A stretch of 64,000 nt of DNA, from assembly GCA_020635675.1 (NCBI GenBank), contig JACJZJ010000002.1, forward strand, positions 682,001 to 746,000. Direction: 5' to 3'. Origin of the DNA: Flavobacteriales bacterium. GTDB taxonomy: Bacteria > Bacteroidota > Bacteroidia > Flavobacteriales_F > PHOS-HE28. A program made the translations under genes and the position numbers. Below are positions 37,636-46,765 of this stretch, piece after piece. The notes beneath the pieces were generated by a model that worked only from the letters and a program-made list of their open reading frames with translations, was not told the origin of the DNA and did not search any database. Numbering within the stretch: position 1 is the stretch's first letter; each line of letters starts with the position of its first letter.

Positions 37636-37666
37636 CAAAGGTACGGGGCCATGTGCGCAGGACCAA
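37636..37666 (-). promoter_or_regulatory. Bacteroidota-type promoter of the suf operon
   Basis: On the minus strand TACCTTTG (37643-37636) matches the -7 consensus TAnnTTTG. A TTG (37666-37664) lies 20 bases before it, at the expected -33 position. The start site would be near 37630, placing the palindrome just downstream. Confidence 0.65.
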
Positions 37667-37737
37667 GGACCTGAGCCACGGAAAGGAGCGTTGCCGGTAT
37701 CGCCGATCTTTGCCGGACCAATAGTCCCTGCCTGCGC

Positions 37738-38811
37738 ATGTCCGATGTCCCCTCCCGCACCGAGCTTTCCGAACTGGGCGAGTTCGGCCTGATCGACCGC
37801 CTCGCAGCCCGCGTCGAGCTGACCCAGAAGAGCACGATCAAGGGTATCGGGGATGATGCGGCGGTGATCGACCCGGAGGGCCTGCACCAGGTGGTCACAA
37901 GCGATATGCTTGTGGAGGGCGTGCATTTCGACCTGAGCTACATGCCATTGAAGCATCTGGGCTACAAGGCGATCGTGGTGAACCTGAGCGATGTGTATGC
38001 GATGAACGCCACCCCGCGCCAAGTGCTCGTTTCAATGGCCCTGAGCAACCGGTTCAGTGTGGAGGCGGTGGAAGAGCTCTACGAAGGGATGTTACTGGCC
38101 TGCCGCAACTACGGTGTGGACCTGGTGGGGGGCGACACATGCAGCAGTGCGAGCGGATCGATCCTCAGCGTGACGGCCATCGGATCCGCCCCGAAGGAGC
38201 AGCTCGTATTCCGCGATGGCGGCCAGGAGCACGACCTCCTTGTGGTGACCGGTGACCTCGGTGGCGCATACATGGGGCTGCAGGTCCTCGAGCGGGAGAA
38301 GGCCGTGTTCCAGGAGACCGGGGCCCAACCCGACCTGGCCGGACATGACTACATCCTGGAACGCCAATTGAAGCCGGAGTGCCGGAAGGACATACCGGAG
38401 CTCCTGCGAAAGCTCGACGTGCGACCCACGAGCATGATCGACATCAGTGATGGGTTGGCCAGCGAGGTGATCCACCTCTGCAAACAGAGCGGGACAGGTG
38501 CACTGATCTATGATGACAAACTTCCCATCGACCCGGCCACTTATCAGTGCGCGCGGGACTTCGACCTGGACCCGACCACGGTGGCATTGAGCGGCGGAGA
38601 GGACTATGAGCTGCTCTTCACCGTGCGGTTGGAGGACCATGACAAGATCAAGGGCAACCCGAGTCTGAGCGTCATCGGTCACCTTACGGATGCCCGGGAA
38701 GGGATGCATCTCGTTGACAAGCAGGGAGGACTGCATCCGCTCACCGCGCAGGGTTGGGATGCCTTCCTGAAAAGGGGCGCGGACGGGCCGGGAAGCCTAT
38801 CTACTGCTTGA
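37738..38811 (+). CDS. thiL: thiamine-monophosphate kinase
   Basis: This 357-residue PurM-like ATP-binding enzyme phosphorylates thiamine monophosphate to the active diphosphate. Characteristic segments are GIGDDAAVID near residue 37, TSDMLVEGVHFD, LVGGDTCSS, DISDGLASEV and LSGGEDYELLF. All catalytic aspartates are in place. It is divergent from the suf operon and shares the 144-base intergenic region. GATCTTTG upstream resembles a -7 element. Its end overlaps the convergent secreted-protein gene by 11 bases. Confidence 0.96.
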   Translation: MSDVPSRTELSELGEFGLIDRLAARVELTQKSTIKGIGDDAAVIDPEGLHQVVTSDMLVEGVHFDLSYMPLKHLGYKAIVVNLSDVYAMNATPRQVLVSMALSNRFSVEAVEELYEGMLLACRNYGVDLVGGDTCSSASGSILSVTAIGSAPKEQLVFRDGGQEHDLLVVTGDLGGAYMGLQVLEREKAVFQETGAQPDLAGHDYILERQLKPECRKDIPELLRKLDVRPTSMIDISDGLASEVIHLCKQSGTGALIYDDKLPIDPATYQCARDFDLDPTTVALSGGEDYELLFTVRLEDHDKIKGNPSLSVIGHLTDAREGMHLVDKQGGLHPLTAQGWDAFLKRGADGPGSLSTA

Positions 38812-40411
38812 CGATCCGACGGATCGCGTGCCCGGCGCTCCAGTTCACGTCAACGAAGTAGGCACCGGGGGCCAGGTCCGCTCCGAACGTTCGTCCGGAA
38901 ATACCATCCATCACGATCCGACCAAAGGTGTCGAGCACACGCACGCGCACAGGGCCGATGGCTTTCGGTACGAGCAGGTCGAACGGGCCCTTGCCGATGT
39001 TGGGGGCCACTTCCAGCAGGTCCAATGGGTCCCCGTTCTCAGCACCGACCGCCGTAGGTACGGCGCTGATCCGACCGAGCACCGCGCTCTGTTGGCCCGT
39101 CGCTCCGGCGCTCAGCGGAGGGAAGTCCAATGTGCCATCCGCATTCGCGATGAAATGTACCTCACCGCCGGGATCACTGGTGAGCGCTTGTGCCTGGATA
39201 TAACCATTGGCGGATTGGCTTGTGATCGCCCAGCGTGGCGCGCCCGAAGGGTCGAACGATACCAGGCCAAGGCAATAGGAGCTGATCGGTTGACCGGAGT
39301 TGATGACACCGGCGCCCCAGTCGACCTCGCCGCGCACGTTCCCGATGAGGTAAGAGTTCCCGGCATCATCCGCGGCCAGGGCCTGCCCATCACCCATGGA
39401 CATATCCCCGGTGATCGGTCCTCCGGCAGGAGCGCTCTCCTTGCCCCATAGGAAATTCCCGGTGCTGTCCGCTTTGGTCACGAACAGGTCGTACACCCAA
39501 TCCGGTCCATGGAACTGCACGTTGCCGAAACTGGTGCTTGCGAAAACGCTGCCTGCGACGATCGCGTTGCCGATAGGGTCGCAGGTGACCCGGGGTCGCT
39601 GGAAGGTGATGTCGCTCGCGAAGGCCACCCAGTCACCGTTGCCTTCGGCGTCATATCGCAGAACGTACATGTTGTAGGGGTTCGGGGCATTGGAGGAAAG
39701 GCCGCCGAAGGTGAACGGCCCATTCCCGGTCGCACCGCTCACGTACAGGGCTCCGGAAGGCGCGAAATCCATGCCACCGACCAACTTGCTGCCATCGATC
39801 GTTCGGCTTTCCGTTTCGTCCCCATTGCCGTCGAAGCGAACGAGATCCGCGACACCGAAGTTTTCCAAGGCCACCCAGACCCCTCCGGAGGGATCCACGG
39901 CCATGGCCCCGATATCCTCAGCGTCCGGATGTGCGATGCTCAGGTCCATCGACCAGAGCAGGGATCCGTTCATATCAATGGCCAGCAGGGAAATGCCCTG
40001 GTCGAGACCGCTACCGTGGTTGGGCATCACCGGACCGGCGCACATGTTGAGGCTGCCCATGAACCGGCCGGCGGCGTATAACGTGCCGTCGTCACCCACC
40101 GCGAGCGCGTCCATCACGGCCGAATCACCGAGCGTGCAACTCCACAGTGCCTGTCCGGTCCCCGGATCGATCCGTTCCAATGCCACGCTGCCGAAAAGGT
40201 CAAGACCATAATTCAAGCGCGCATCGACCAGCCGCGAAGCATAGAGCTGACCATTGTCCCCGCGTGCCAATCTGTGCTGTGGATAGGCGGGATTGAGCGA
40301 CCAGTTCACCGTCCAGGCCACAAGCCAGTCGGGCTGCTGCGACCGGGATTCCAATGCGGAAAGGAGGGATAGGGCCGTGAGGAGGATCGCCTTATGCTTC
40401 GTGAGGAACAT
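38801..40411 (-). CDS. T9SS type A secreted protein with SBBP-like repeats
   Basis: This 536-residue protein starts at 40411 with a signal peptide (MFLTKHKAILLTALSLLSALESRSQ); longer in-frame starts run through non-coding sequence. The body contains beta-propeller-type repeats built on DxxGNxYxxG blades (GDDGTLYAAGRF, APSGALYVSGATG, DPIGNAIVAGSVF, DDAGNSYLIGNVRG). The C-terminus (VRVRVLDTFGRIVMDGISG...GAYFVDVNWS) is a T9SS type A sorting domain. It is probably an extracellular or cell-surface protein of unknown ligand. It overlaps thiL by 11 bases, tail to tail. Confidence 0.82.
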   Translation of the reverse strand: MFLTKHKAILLTALSLLSALESRSQQPDWLVAWTVNWSLNPAYPQHRLARGDNGQLYASRLVDARLNYGLDLFGSVALERIDPGTGQALWSCTLGDSAVMDALAVGDDGTLYAAGRFMGSLNMCAGPVMPNHGSGLDQGISLLAIDMNGSLLWSMDLSIAHPDAEDIGAMAVDPSGGVWVALENFGVADLVRFDGNGDETESRTIDGSKLVGGMDFAPSGALYVSGATGNGPFTFGGLSSNAPNPYNMYVLRYDAEGNGDWVAFASDITFQRPRVTCDPIGNAIVAGSVFASTSFGNVQFHGPDWVYDLFVTKADSTGNFLWGKESAPAGGPITGDMSMGDGQALAADDAGNSYLIGNVRGEVDWGAGVINSGQPISSYCLGLVSFDPSGAPRWAITSQSANGYIQAQALTSDPGGEVHFIANADGTLDFPPLSAGATGQQSAVLGRISAVPTAVGAENGDPLDLLEVAPNIGKGPFDLLVPKAIGPVRVRVLDTFGRIVMDGISGRTFGADLAPGAYFVDVNWSAGHAIRRIVKQ

Positions 40412-40481
40412 CGAAGCCGGATGGTATGCAGTGGATAGACCGGAACGAACGCCGGTCGGTTGCCTCCGTGCTGGTCCCCAG

Positions 40482-40507
40482 AAAGAGCGAAGGCCCCTTT
40501 CGGGGCC
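40482..40507 (-). terminator. intrinsic terminator of the 40521 gene
   Basis: On the minus strand GGCCCC-GAAA-GGGGCC forms a stable hairpin with a GAAA tetraloop followed by TTCGCTCTTTC. It lies 14 bases past the stop codon of the gene at 40521-41594. Confidence 0.8.
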
Positions 40508-40520
40508 CTCGGCCGATGAC

Positions 40521-41594
40521 TCAGCGACCTTTTGGTCGTTGTTTGTTGGGGGTATTGCGCTGCGGGTTCGACCTGGAAGGTTCCTGACGGGTCCTGGTCG
40601 GCTGCTTCGGGCTGGCCTTCTCATGTTCCTTCCTTTTCGACGGCGAGGTACGGTCGGGTCGTGCCGGCCGCTCAGGCTTGGCAGGTTGCTGCGGCTGCAC
40701 AGGCCGTTCGCGCTGGTCCTTCTGTTGGTCCGGTCGGGCCGTCGGACGCTGCTGCTCGTTCGGCTGTGGCTGGGCGCGCTCGGGTCGTGCGTTCGGCTGC
40801 CGGTCGTTCCGCACACCCTTGCTCTGCGCCTCATACCGGCGATGGGCGTCCGCGTAGCGTTGATGGACCGTGTTGCTCATCACCCGCCGGGGGCCATAGT
40901 ACGTATTCGCGTGGTTCACATAAATGATGGACGTGGAGTGATACCAGTGGTGGTAGTGGTGTTGGCAGTAGCCCCAATGCACACGCCAAGCGAAGGGCGA
41001 CCAGGGATGCCACCAGAAGGGATAGTAGTCCCAATACCAAGGTGATATCCAGATCACATAGGTCGGTCCGTAGAGCCAGGTGACACAGGGCCATCCCCAA
41101 ACGTTCACCCACACGCCCATGTAAGGTGCACCGAACATGGCCGGGCCGGATCCCTTGCTGTCCATTTTCTCCTCAATCGGCTCGTATATGGCACTGTCGC
41201 CATAGAGCTCGCTGTCACCGATGATCTGTATCACCGCCTCGCGCTCGCCTTTCTTTTCCAGGCCGATCATCGCCACGTCCTGGTCGTCCTTGGTGCCGAT
41301 GACGGCTTGCAGCGCGATGGCATGGACCATCCCGTCGGCATGGTCGACCACGCGGATGTAGTCCACCTTCCCATCTCCGTTCAGGTCGAGGTTGTTGACA
41401 TGTTTGTCCGGGTCGTTCAGGGCTTTCTCGAAGGACTCGAGGTCCTTGGCATCCTTGAACAAGGCCAGGGCGCCGCGCAGGTCGAGATCATCGCCGGGGA
41501 GTCCTGTGCTATCCGCCACGGCGGGGGCATTGGCCAAAAGGGTTCCGCTGGTGAGCGCGACGCTGGCAAGGAGCATGATCGATCTCATGGTCAT
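40521..41594 (-). CDS. exported protein with aromatic/His-rich middle and basic Pro/Gln-rich tail
   Basis: This 357-residue protein starts at 41594, with ATG 41588 also possible, and has a signal peptide (MTMRSIMLLASVALTSGTLLANA). Residues about 30-120 contain an EF-hand-like DLNGDGKVDYIRV. The middle (about 140-215) is extraordinarily rich in Trp, Tyr and His, with clusters such as SPWYWDYYPFWWHPW and HHYHHWYHS. The last 130 residues are a low-complexity Arg/Gln/Pro/Lys tail. I know of similar Bacteroidota proteins of unknown function. Tyr/Trp clusters may mediate stacking or metal binding, and the tail resembles nucleic-acid-binding regions. A terminator follows. Confidence 0.72.
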   Translation of the reverse strand: MTMRSIMLLASVALTSGTLLANAPAVADSTGLPGDDLDLRGALALFKDAKDLESFEKALNDPDKHVNNLDLNGDGKVDYIRVVDHADGMVHAIALQAVIGTKDDQDVAMIGLEKKGEREAVIQIIGDSELYGDSAIYEPIEEKMDSKGSGPAMFGAPYMGVWVNVWGWPCVTWLYGPTYVIWISPWYWDYYPFWWHPWSPFAWRVHWGYCQHHYHHWYHSTSIIYVNHANTYYGPRRVMSNTVHQRYADAHRRYEAQSKGVRNDRQPNARPERAQPQPNEQQRPTARPDQQKDQRERPVQPQQPAKPERPARPDRTSPSKRKEHEKASPKQPTRTRQEPSRSNPQRNTPNKQRPKGR

Positions 41595-41669
41595 TGGGTT
41601 GTGGAAGTACGACTTCCAAGATCGTGCCAGGTTCGATCCCGATGCCATGATCCCGCTCAGGTGCCGGCT

Positions 41670-43232
41670 TCACGCGGCCAAACCGGAGCTCGAAAGTCTT
41701 TGTTTCACTACGTCGGCGAAGGACCGCCCCGTCCGTTGGCTTTCCGCCCAGGCGCCCAGGTCGACATGTTCGAACACCACCTGTTCCAGGGGGTCCTTGT
41801 CGAGCTCGGCCAGACCGCGCCGTAATTCGTCGAATGCCGCATGTCGAAGTGCCAGGTCGTTCGCTCGAAGCACCTGCCTGATGCACTGCAATGCAAGGAC
41901 TTCGGAGCGGCGCGCGCCTCCGTGCCCCTTGAGACCGCGTTCCGTATTCCGCAGCGCGTAGTGCAGGGTCCGTCGATCGTCCTGCTCGAGCAAGAGCATG
42001 AGCTCCAGGATCCGTCCGAAACCGAGCAGTTCCGCACTCTCGTTCGCGCGTAGTTCGTTCAGAAGACGGTGGCACCACCGAAGTGCTTGGGCGGTCTGTC
42101 CCACCCCGAAATAGCAGTAGGCGACCTGATAGAGGAAGCCTGCCCGTCGGACCGCCCCCAACTTGTCCCCATAGCGACCGAGCCCTCGTTCCACCAGTGG
42201 GACCAGCTCGAGGCCCTTGGCGAAATCACCTGCCCGGATATGCAGGGCGATCTCAAGGCTGATACTCGTCGCGAACAACCGGAGTTCGAGGTCTTCGGTC
42301 TCCGGCAGCCGCCGGTCCACCGGGATCCGACGGAATTCTTGAAGCATGCGCGACCCTTCGTCCAGTCGTCCAAGACGCATGCAGACATAGGTCAGGTTGC
42401 TCAAGATGGCGAGCGCCTGGTAGGCGGCGTCCATGGTCCTTTCTCCCTCTTGCTGGAGCAGGGTCCTGTTGGCCATGAGATGGGTATAGCAAGTGCTCAG
42501 GTCTCCCGATGCGAAGGCGACGGCGCTGTGCAAGTGATGCAGCAGATAGCGTCCTTGCACGGTCTCGATCCGGCCTGTGTTCTGGAACTCCGGGATATCG
42601 AGGTAGCCCTGAAAGGTCCTGGAGCGGGACTCATCGCGAGCCGGTCCTTCGCGGTACAGGTCGACCAGCATGCGGCTCTTGGCATCCCAAAGCGCATCGA
42701 TGGTAGCGAGATCCTCCTGCAATCGGAGGGCTTCGTGGCGCATCGTATCGAGGTCCGTTGGTCCAATATGCCCGTAGTTGCCCCTTTCGGTCAAACGTCG
42801 GCGCCATTGTTGCGCCTCGAGCAGGGCATGGGGGCGTTCGTGCTGCTCGGCCAGCCTGGAGGCCGTGCGCAGCACTTTCGCGGCGTCATCGTAGAGCGCC
42901 TTGTCATAGAGCACTTCCACCTGGTGGAAGAGACGATGCGAACGGGCGTCCACGGAACGGTCGGAATGATAGGCGGACAAGCTGTTCAAGAGTGCTTCGT
43001 AGAGGCGCCGTTTCGTGATCGCGAAGCGCCGCGTGAAAGCCTCCTTGCGGAATTTCCGGACCAGGGCGGCCTCATCGTAGGTCTCCATCGCGGCGATCGC
43101 GTCGAAAAGGAGCTGGTAGTTGCTCCGACCTCCGATCATGTGGCGCGAAGTGTAAAGCTTGAAATAGCGCTTCTCCGCCGGGCTCATCGCTCGGATCAAT
43201 CGATGGACATGGTCATGCGTGCGGTCGGCCAT
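41670..43232 (-). CDS. helical repeat (TPR-like) hypothetical protein
   Basis: This 520-residue soluble protein is almost wholly alpha-helical, with no signal peptide. It begins MADRTHDHVHRLIRAMSPAEKRYFKLYTSRHMIGG, a segment I associate with a Bacteroidota family of about 500-residue TPR-like proteins of unknown role. Repeats of paired helices are suggested by ALYDDAAKVLRTASRLAEQHERP, MDAAYQALAILSNLTYVCMRLGRLDEG and GFLYQVAYCYFGVGQTAQALRWCHRLL. It probably acts as an adaptor. It is 75 bases upstream of the exported protein gene on the same strand. Confidence 0.7.
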   Translation of the reverse strand: MADRTHDHVHRLIRAMSPAEKRYFKLYTSRHMIGGRSNYQLLFDAIAAMETYDEAALVRKFRKEAFTRRFAITKRRLYEALLNSLSAYHSDRSVDARSHRLFHQVEVLYDKALYDDAAKVLRTASRLAEQHERPHALLEAQQWRRRLTERGNYGHIGPTDLDTMRHEALRLQEDLATIDALWDAKSRMLVDLYREGPARDESRSRTFQGYLDIPEFQNTGRIETVQGRYLLHHLHSAVAFASGDLSTCYTHLMANRTLLQQEGERTMDAAYQALAILSNLTYVCMRLGRLDEGSRMLQEFRRIPVDRRLPETEDLELRLFATSISLEIALHIRAGDFAKGLELVPLVERGLGRYGDKLGAVRRAGFLYQVAYCYFGVGQTAQALRWCHRLLNELRANESAELLGFGRILELMLLLEQDDRRTLHYALRNTERGLKGHGGARRSEVLALQCIRQVLRANDLALRHAAFDELRRGLAELDKDPLEQVVFEHVDLGAWAESQRTGRSFADVVKQRLSSSGLAA

Positions 43233-43345
43233 GGTTCGTCGGTCCTGGAATGGACGGGACCGATGCAGAAGTTAGATGGGGCATCGAGACCGGCCGAGAC
43301 TTGAACGAGGAACGGTTGGAGTGCGATCAGTAAAGGGCGGAGCAA

Positions 43346-43372
43346 GAAAAAACGCCCGGTGCTCCGGGCGTT
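43346..43372 (-). terminator. intrinsic terminator of the lipoprotein operon
   Basis: On the minus strand AACGCCCGG-AGCA-CCGGGCGTT forms a perfect 9-bp stem followed by six T residues. It ends the regulator-kinase-lipoprotein operon that begins near 48.4 kb. Confidence 0.88.
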
Positions 43373-43393
43373 CGAGTTCGGTTTTCGAAGTGT

Positions 43394-43681
43394 TCAGTTG
43401 GGGGTCTTCCGATTGCGTTCGCTATCCGCCTCGTCGTCACCATCATCGCTGATACCGCCCGTCCCGCCATCGTCATTTCCACCGCCTGACCGCAGCGAAG
43501 GGGTTACTCCGCCACCCTTGTGTTCGAGTGGCGCCATGGCGGACGAGTTCGTTCCCTCATCGCTCATGGACCTTTCAGTGACCAAGGGTGTCGGGGCCAT
43601 CACCTCTTCCTTGGTGCATGCCACGAAAGCGACCATCACCAAGAGCAGAAATATCGCGCGAATGGAACTGACCCACCTCAT
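43394..43681 (-). CDS. small lipoprotein
   Basis: This 95-residue protein has a lipoprotein signal peptide (RAIFLLLVMVAFVAC, lipobox cysteine 22) and a short, acidic, Gly/Asp-rich mature part (GGGNDDGGTGGISDDGDDEADSE) that is probably disordered. Its ATG overlaps the stop of the propeller kinase gene (ATGA), so its translation is coupled to the kinase. Function is unknown; coupling suggests it may serve the same signalling system in the envelope. Confidence 0.72.
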   Translation of the reverse strand: MRWVSSIRAIFLLLVMVAFVACTKEEVMAPTPLVTERSMSDEGTNSSAMAPLEHKGGGVTPSLRSGGGNDDGGTGGISDDGDDEADSERNRKTPN

Positions 43682-46600
43682 CGTTCTTCAAATATAAGGG
43701 GTGTCGGACCGTCCTGCAAGTCCTGTCCGGCGGGATGTGGCGGATGGTTGTACGGTAGATCGATGGTGACCGTTGTTCCGGCCGGGGTCCCGTCCTCTTG
43801 AAGGACCTCCACCGGACCAGTGATCCGGATGTCCGTCACATGGAGTTCGCGCAGGACATCGGCCCGGCCTTTCGTGATGTCGATCCCGCGGGAAATGTGG
43901 TCACCATCGGCCCCGTTCTTCAGGGACCTGCTCCGGACCACGCCGATCCCATCGTCCGCAATGTGCACTTGCACGCGGCCGGGAGCACCGGCAGCCACGC
44001 GGATCCGAACGTGTCCCTGCCGTTCCATGGGCAGGATGCCGTGCCAGATGCTGTTCTCCACGTACGGCTGGAGCAGCATGGCGGGAAGTCGAACGGAGCC
44101 GGTACGCACGCTCGGGTCGATCACCAGGTCGTAGTCGAACCGGTCCTTGAAGCGCATATGCTCCAACACGAGGTACAATTCGAGCCGTTCCAGCTCCTCC
44201 GCCAGAGTGGTCGTATCGCTCTGGCTTGCATCCAGGTTCTTGCGGATCAATTTCGCGAAGCTGGTCAGATAGCGGTTCGCCGTACCCCGGTCCTGACGAT
44301 TGATATGGTACTGGATGCTGTTCAACGCGTTGAACACGAAATGGCGGTTCATATTGGCGTTGAGCGCTTGTTGTTCCAACTGAAGCATGCGTGATCGAAG
44401 CATGAGTTGGCGTGTGCGTTCACGCCGCAGGCGTTGCGTCGATCTGTAGTGCATGATGCCCCAGATGATCAAGGAAGCGATGACGCCAATGAACACGAAG
44501 AACCACCATCGAAGCCAAAAGGGGGGAAGCACTTCGAACGGAAAGAGCACAGGAGGCCCCCAGGCTCCGCCATGGACGGCTGCACTGACCTGAAAGGTGA
44601 AATGCCCTTGGGGCAGGTTCGAATAGCTGGCGGATCGAGCATCCGTCGGTGCAAGCCATTCCTGGTCCACATCCAGCAGACGGTAGCGGTATCTCACCTG
44701 TTCGGGGTCCGACAGACTGAGCCCGGTGTAGTCGAACGTCAGGTAGTTCCGGCGGAAGGGGAGGCGCAACCCTACAGGCAATGCGGTCGCCCGGGCGATG
44801 CTGTCGCAATGGCCCCGCCAGTCGGTCGCCTGTAGGAACGACCGGACACCCGTGATATAGAGCGGTGGTGGTGTTCTGTCATCCCAGGGTCCCGCGCGAT
44901 CCGGGTCGTGGACCACTGTTCCGGAGGCCGAGCCGAAGAAGCAACGACCGCTCCCGTCCCGAAAGCCCGCGTTGAGATTGAATTCCAGGCTGCGCAGTCC
45001 ATCGCTCAGGTCGATGTGCTCAGCGGCACCGGGATCCTGCAGCAGGGAGTCGGGTCGGAAATAGAACAGGCCGTTGTTCGTCCCGGCCCATATCATGCCA
45101 TCCGCATCACGCAGGAGCAGGTCGATGTAGTTGGAACCGAAATCCGTCGCCAATCGGATGGAGGTAGGCCCTCCGTTCTCTATGCAGGTCAGTCCGTTGG
45201 ATGTGCCTGCCCACGTCCGTCCGTGGTCGTCCATGACCACGCAGAAGACCACGTCGGAAGCCGCGCCCGCCTCCTTTCCCCAATGCGCAAAGGCCTGGCC
45301 GTCGTATCGTCCGATGCCTTGATCGGTGGCCAGCCAAAGGGCACCGTCCGGGCCTGCCACAATGCCGCGTATCGAGTGCCCCGGCCCGCTCGCATCGTCA
45401 GGGAACGTGATCACTTGGCCATGGCGATCGATAACGGAAATGCCATCACGCGTGCCACACCAGAGGTCACCCTCCGGGGAGCACCAGATCGAAAGAACCC
45501 GCTGACCGGCCAGGCGCGAGGAGGCATTGATCGGCCGCACCTCCCCGTCGTGCAGGTGACAAAGTCCGTCGCTTGTACCGAACCAGAGATCGCCGGCAGT
45601 GTCCATCGTCCCGCACCAGACCGTGTTGTTCGGCAATCCATCAAGCGTTGAGATCATCGCCATGCCATCCATCCTGCAGATCCCGTTGCCATAGGTGCCC
45701 ATCCAAAGGTCACCGGCGTGATCAGCGACCAGGCACATCACCTGATCGCTGCACAGGCCATCCTTGACCGTGAACGTCACGAACCGATCGCCGGCGTAGC
45801 GCAGAACGCCTGCGCCGTCGGTCCCCACCCAGACATCACCCGACGCATCCTGGAAGATGCACCAGACGTTGTCGTTCGGCATCCCCTGGTGGACGGTGTA
45901 CGCGCGCATGTGTACACCCGGTGCGTCCGGACCGGAGGACAGGTCGCCCTCCAACCTGTTCAGTCCGAACTTGGTCCCGACCCAAACCCGGTTCCTGCCA
46001 TCGACCAGAACACAGCGCACATTGTTCTGCAACAACCCGCGTGATTCATCGATCTCCGAGATCCCCCCGTCCGGATGGACCTGGAACAGGCCCTCCCCGA
46101 AGGTGCCGACCCAGATATTGCCGTTCCCATCAAGAGCCAGTGCGCTTATCCGCTTCGGGCGGTCATTGCCTTTGCCCACCAGCGACCATTGGCCGGTGCG
46201 CCACCTGACCAAACCGCTGGAGGTGCCGATGTAGAGTTCGCCGTCGGGTGTGGTGATCATCGCGCGTGCGCCCTGTGTGACCTCGATCGGGAGCTCCAGT
46301 CCCTTGACCCGGCCTCCATCGATCACCAGAACGCCGTCCGATTCCGTGGCGGCATAGATGCTGCTCCCAAGGCCTTCCGCCAGGGCCATGATCTTGGGAG
46401 CGGCGACCGGACCTGGTATCGGGACCACCTCGAAGTCGATGCCGTTGCGTGACCGCACCAGCCCCGCTCCCGTGCCCAGCCAGACCTCACCTGAACGGGT
46501 GGTCAGGATGGCGTTCACCTGAACGTCGGGCAGGCCCTCCTGCAGCGCGTGGTTATTGAACACCTTTCCATCGAAGCGGCTGACCCCTCCCAATGTTCCG

Positions 46601-46761
46601 AACCAAAGGAAGCCGCGTTGGTCTTGGGCAATGGAGCGGACCTGGGATTGAGCGAGGCCCTGTTGCGTGGTGTACTGAACGAACCCGTATTGTTGGGCCC
46701 TAGCGCTCGACAGTACAGCGAAAAGAACAAGGACTGATGTAACGGTACGCAGGAGGTGCAC
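43678..46761 (-). CDS. two-component propeller sensor with LytS-type histidine kinase
   Basis: This 1027-residue membrane protein begins with a signal peptide (LLRTVTSVLVLFAVLSSARA). It then carries two-component regulator propeller blades throughout about 25-640 (GLAQSQVRSIAQDQRGFLWFGT, NVWCIFQDASGDVWVGTDGAG). A Y_Y_Y immunoglobulin-like domain follows (YRYRLLDVDQEWLAPTD...), then one transmembrane helix (WFFVFIGVIASLIIWGIM). The kinase part is of the LytS/YehU type with phospho-acceptor His807 in NRHFVFNALNSI and an ATPase domain ending near HIADDGIGV. The start is GTG at 46761. It sits 4 bases after a LytTR regulator gene, its obvious partner. Confidence 0.92.
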   Translation of the reverse strand: MHLLRTVTSVLVLFAVLSSARAQQYGFVQYTTQQGLAQSQVRSIAQDQRGFLWFGTLGGVSRFDGKVFNNHALQEGLPDVQVNAILTTRSGEVWLGTGAGLVRSRNGIDFEVVPIPGPVAAPKIMALAEGLGSSIYAATESDGVLVIDGGRVKGLELPIEVTQGARAMITTPDGELYIGTSSGLVRWRTGQWSLVGKGNDRPKRISALALDGNGNIWVGTFGEGLFQVHPDGGISEIDESRGLLQNNVRCVLVDGRNRVWVGTKFGLNRLEGDLSSGPDAPGVHMRAYTVHQGMPNDNVWCIFQDASGDVWVGTDGAGVLRYAGDRFVTFTVKDGLCSDQVMCLVADHAGDLWMGTYGNGICRMDGMAMISTLDGLPNNTVWCGTMDTAGDLWFGTSDGLCHLHDGEVRPINASSRLAGQRVLSIWCSPEGDLWCGTRDGISVIDRHGQVITFPDDASGPGHSIRGIVAGPDGALWLATDQGIGRYDGQAFAHWGKEAGAASDVVFCVVMDDHGRTWAGTSNGLTCIENGGPTSIRLATDFGSNYIDLLLRDADGMIWAGTNNGLFYFRPDSLLQDPGAAEHIDLSDGLRSLEFNLNAGFRDGSGRCFFGSASGTVVHDPDRAGPWDDRTPPPLYITGVRSFLQATDWRGHCDSIARATALPVGLRLPFRRNYLTFDYTGLSLSDPEQVRYRYRLLDVDQEWLAPTDARSASYSNLPQGHFTFQVSAAVHGGAWGPPVLFPFEVLPPFWLRWWFFVFIGVIASLIIWGIMHYRSTQRLRRERTRQLMLRSRMLQLEQQALNANMNRHFVFNALNSIQYHINRQDRGTANRYLTSFAKLIRKNLDASQSDTTTLAEELERLELYLVLEHMRFKDRFDYDLVIDPSVRTGSVRLPAMLLQPYVENSIWHGILPMERQGHVRIRVAAGAPGRVQVHIADDGIGVVRSRSLKNGADGDHISRGIDITKGRADVLRELHVTDIRITGPVEVLQEDGTPAGTTVTIDLPYNHPPHPAGQDLQDGPTPLIFEER

Positions 46762-46765
46762 CCGA

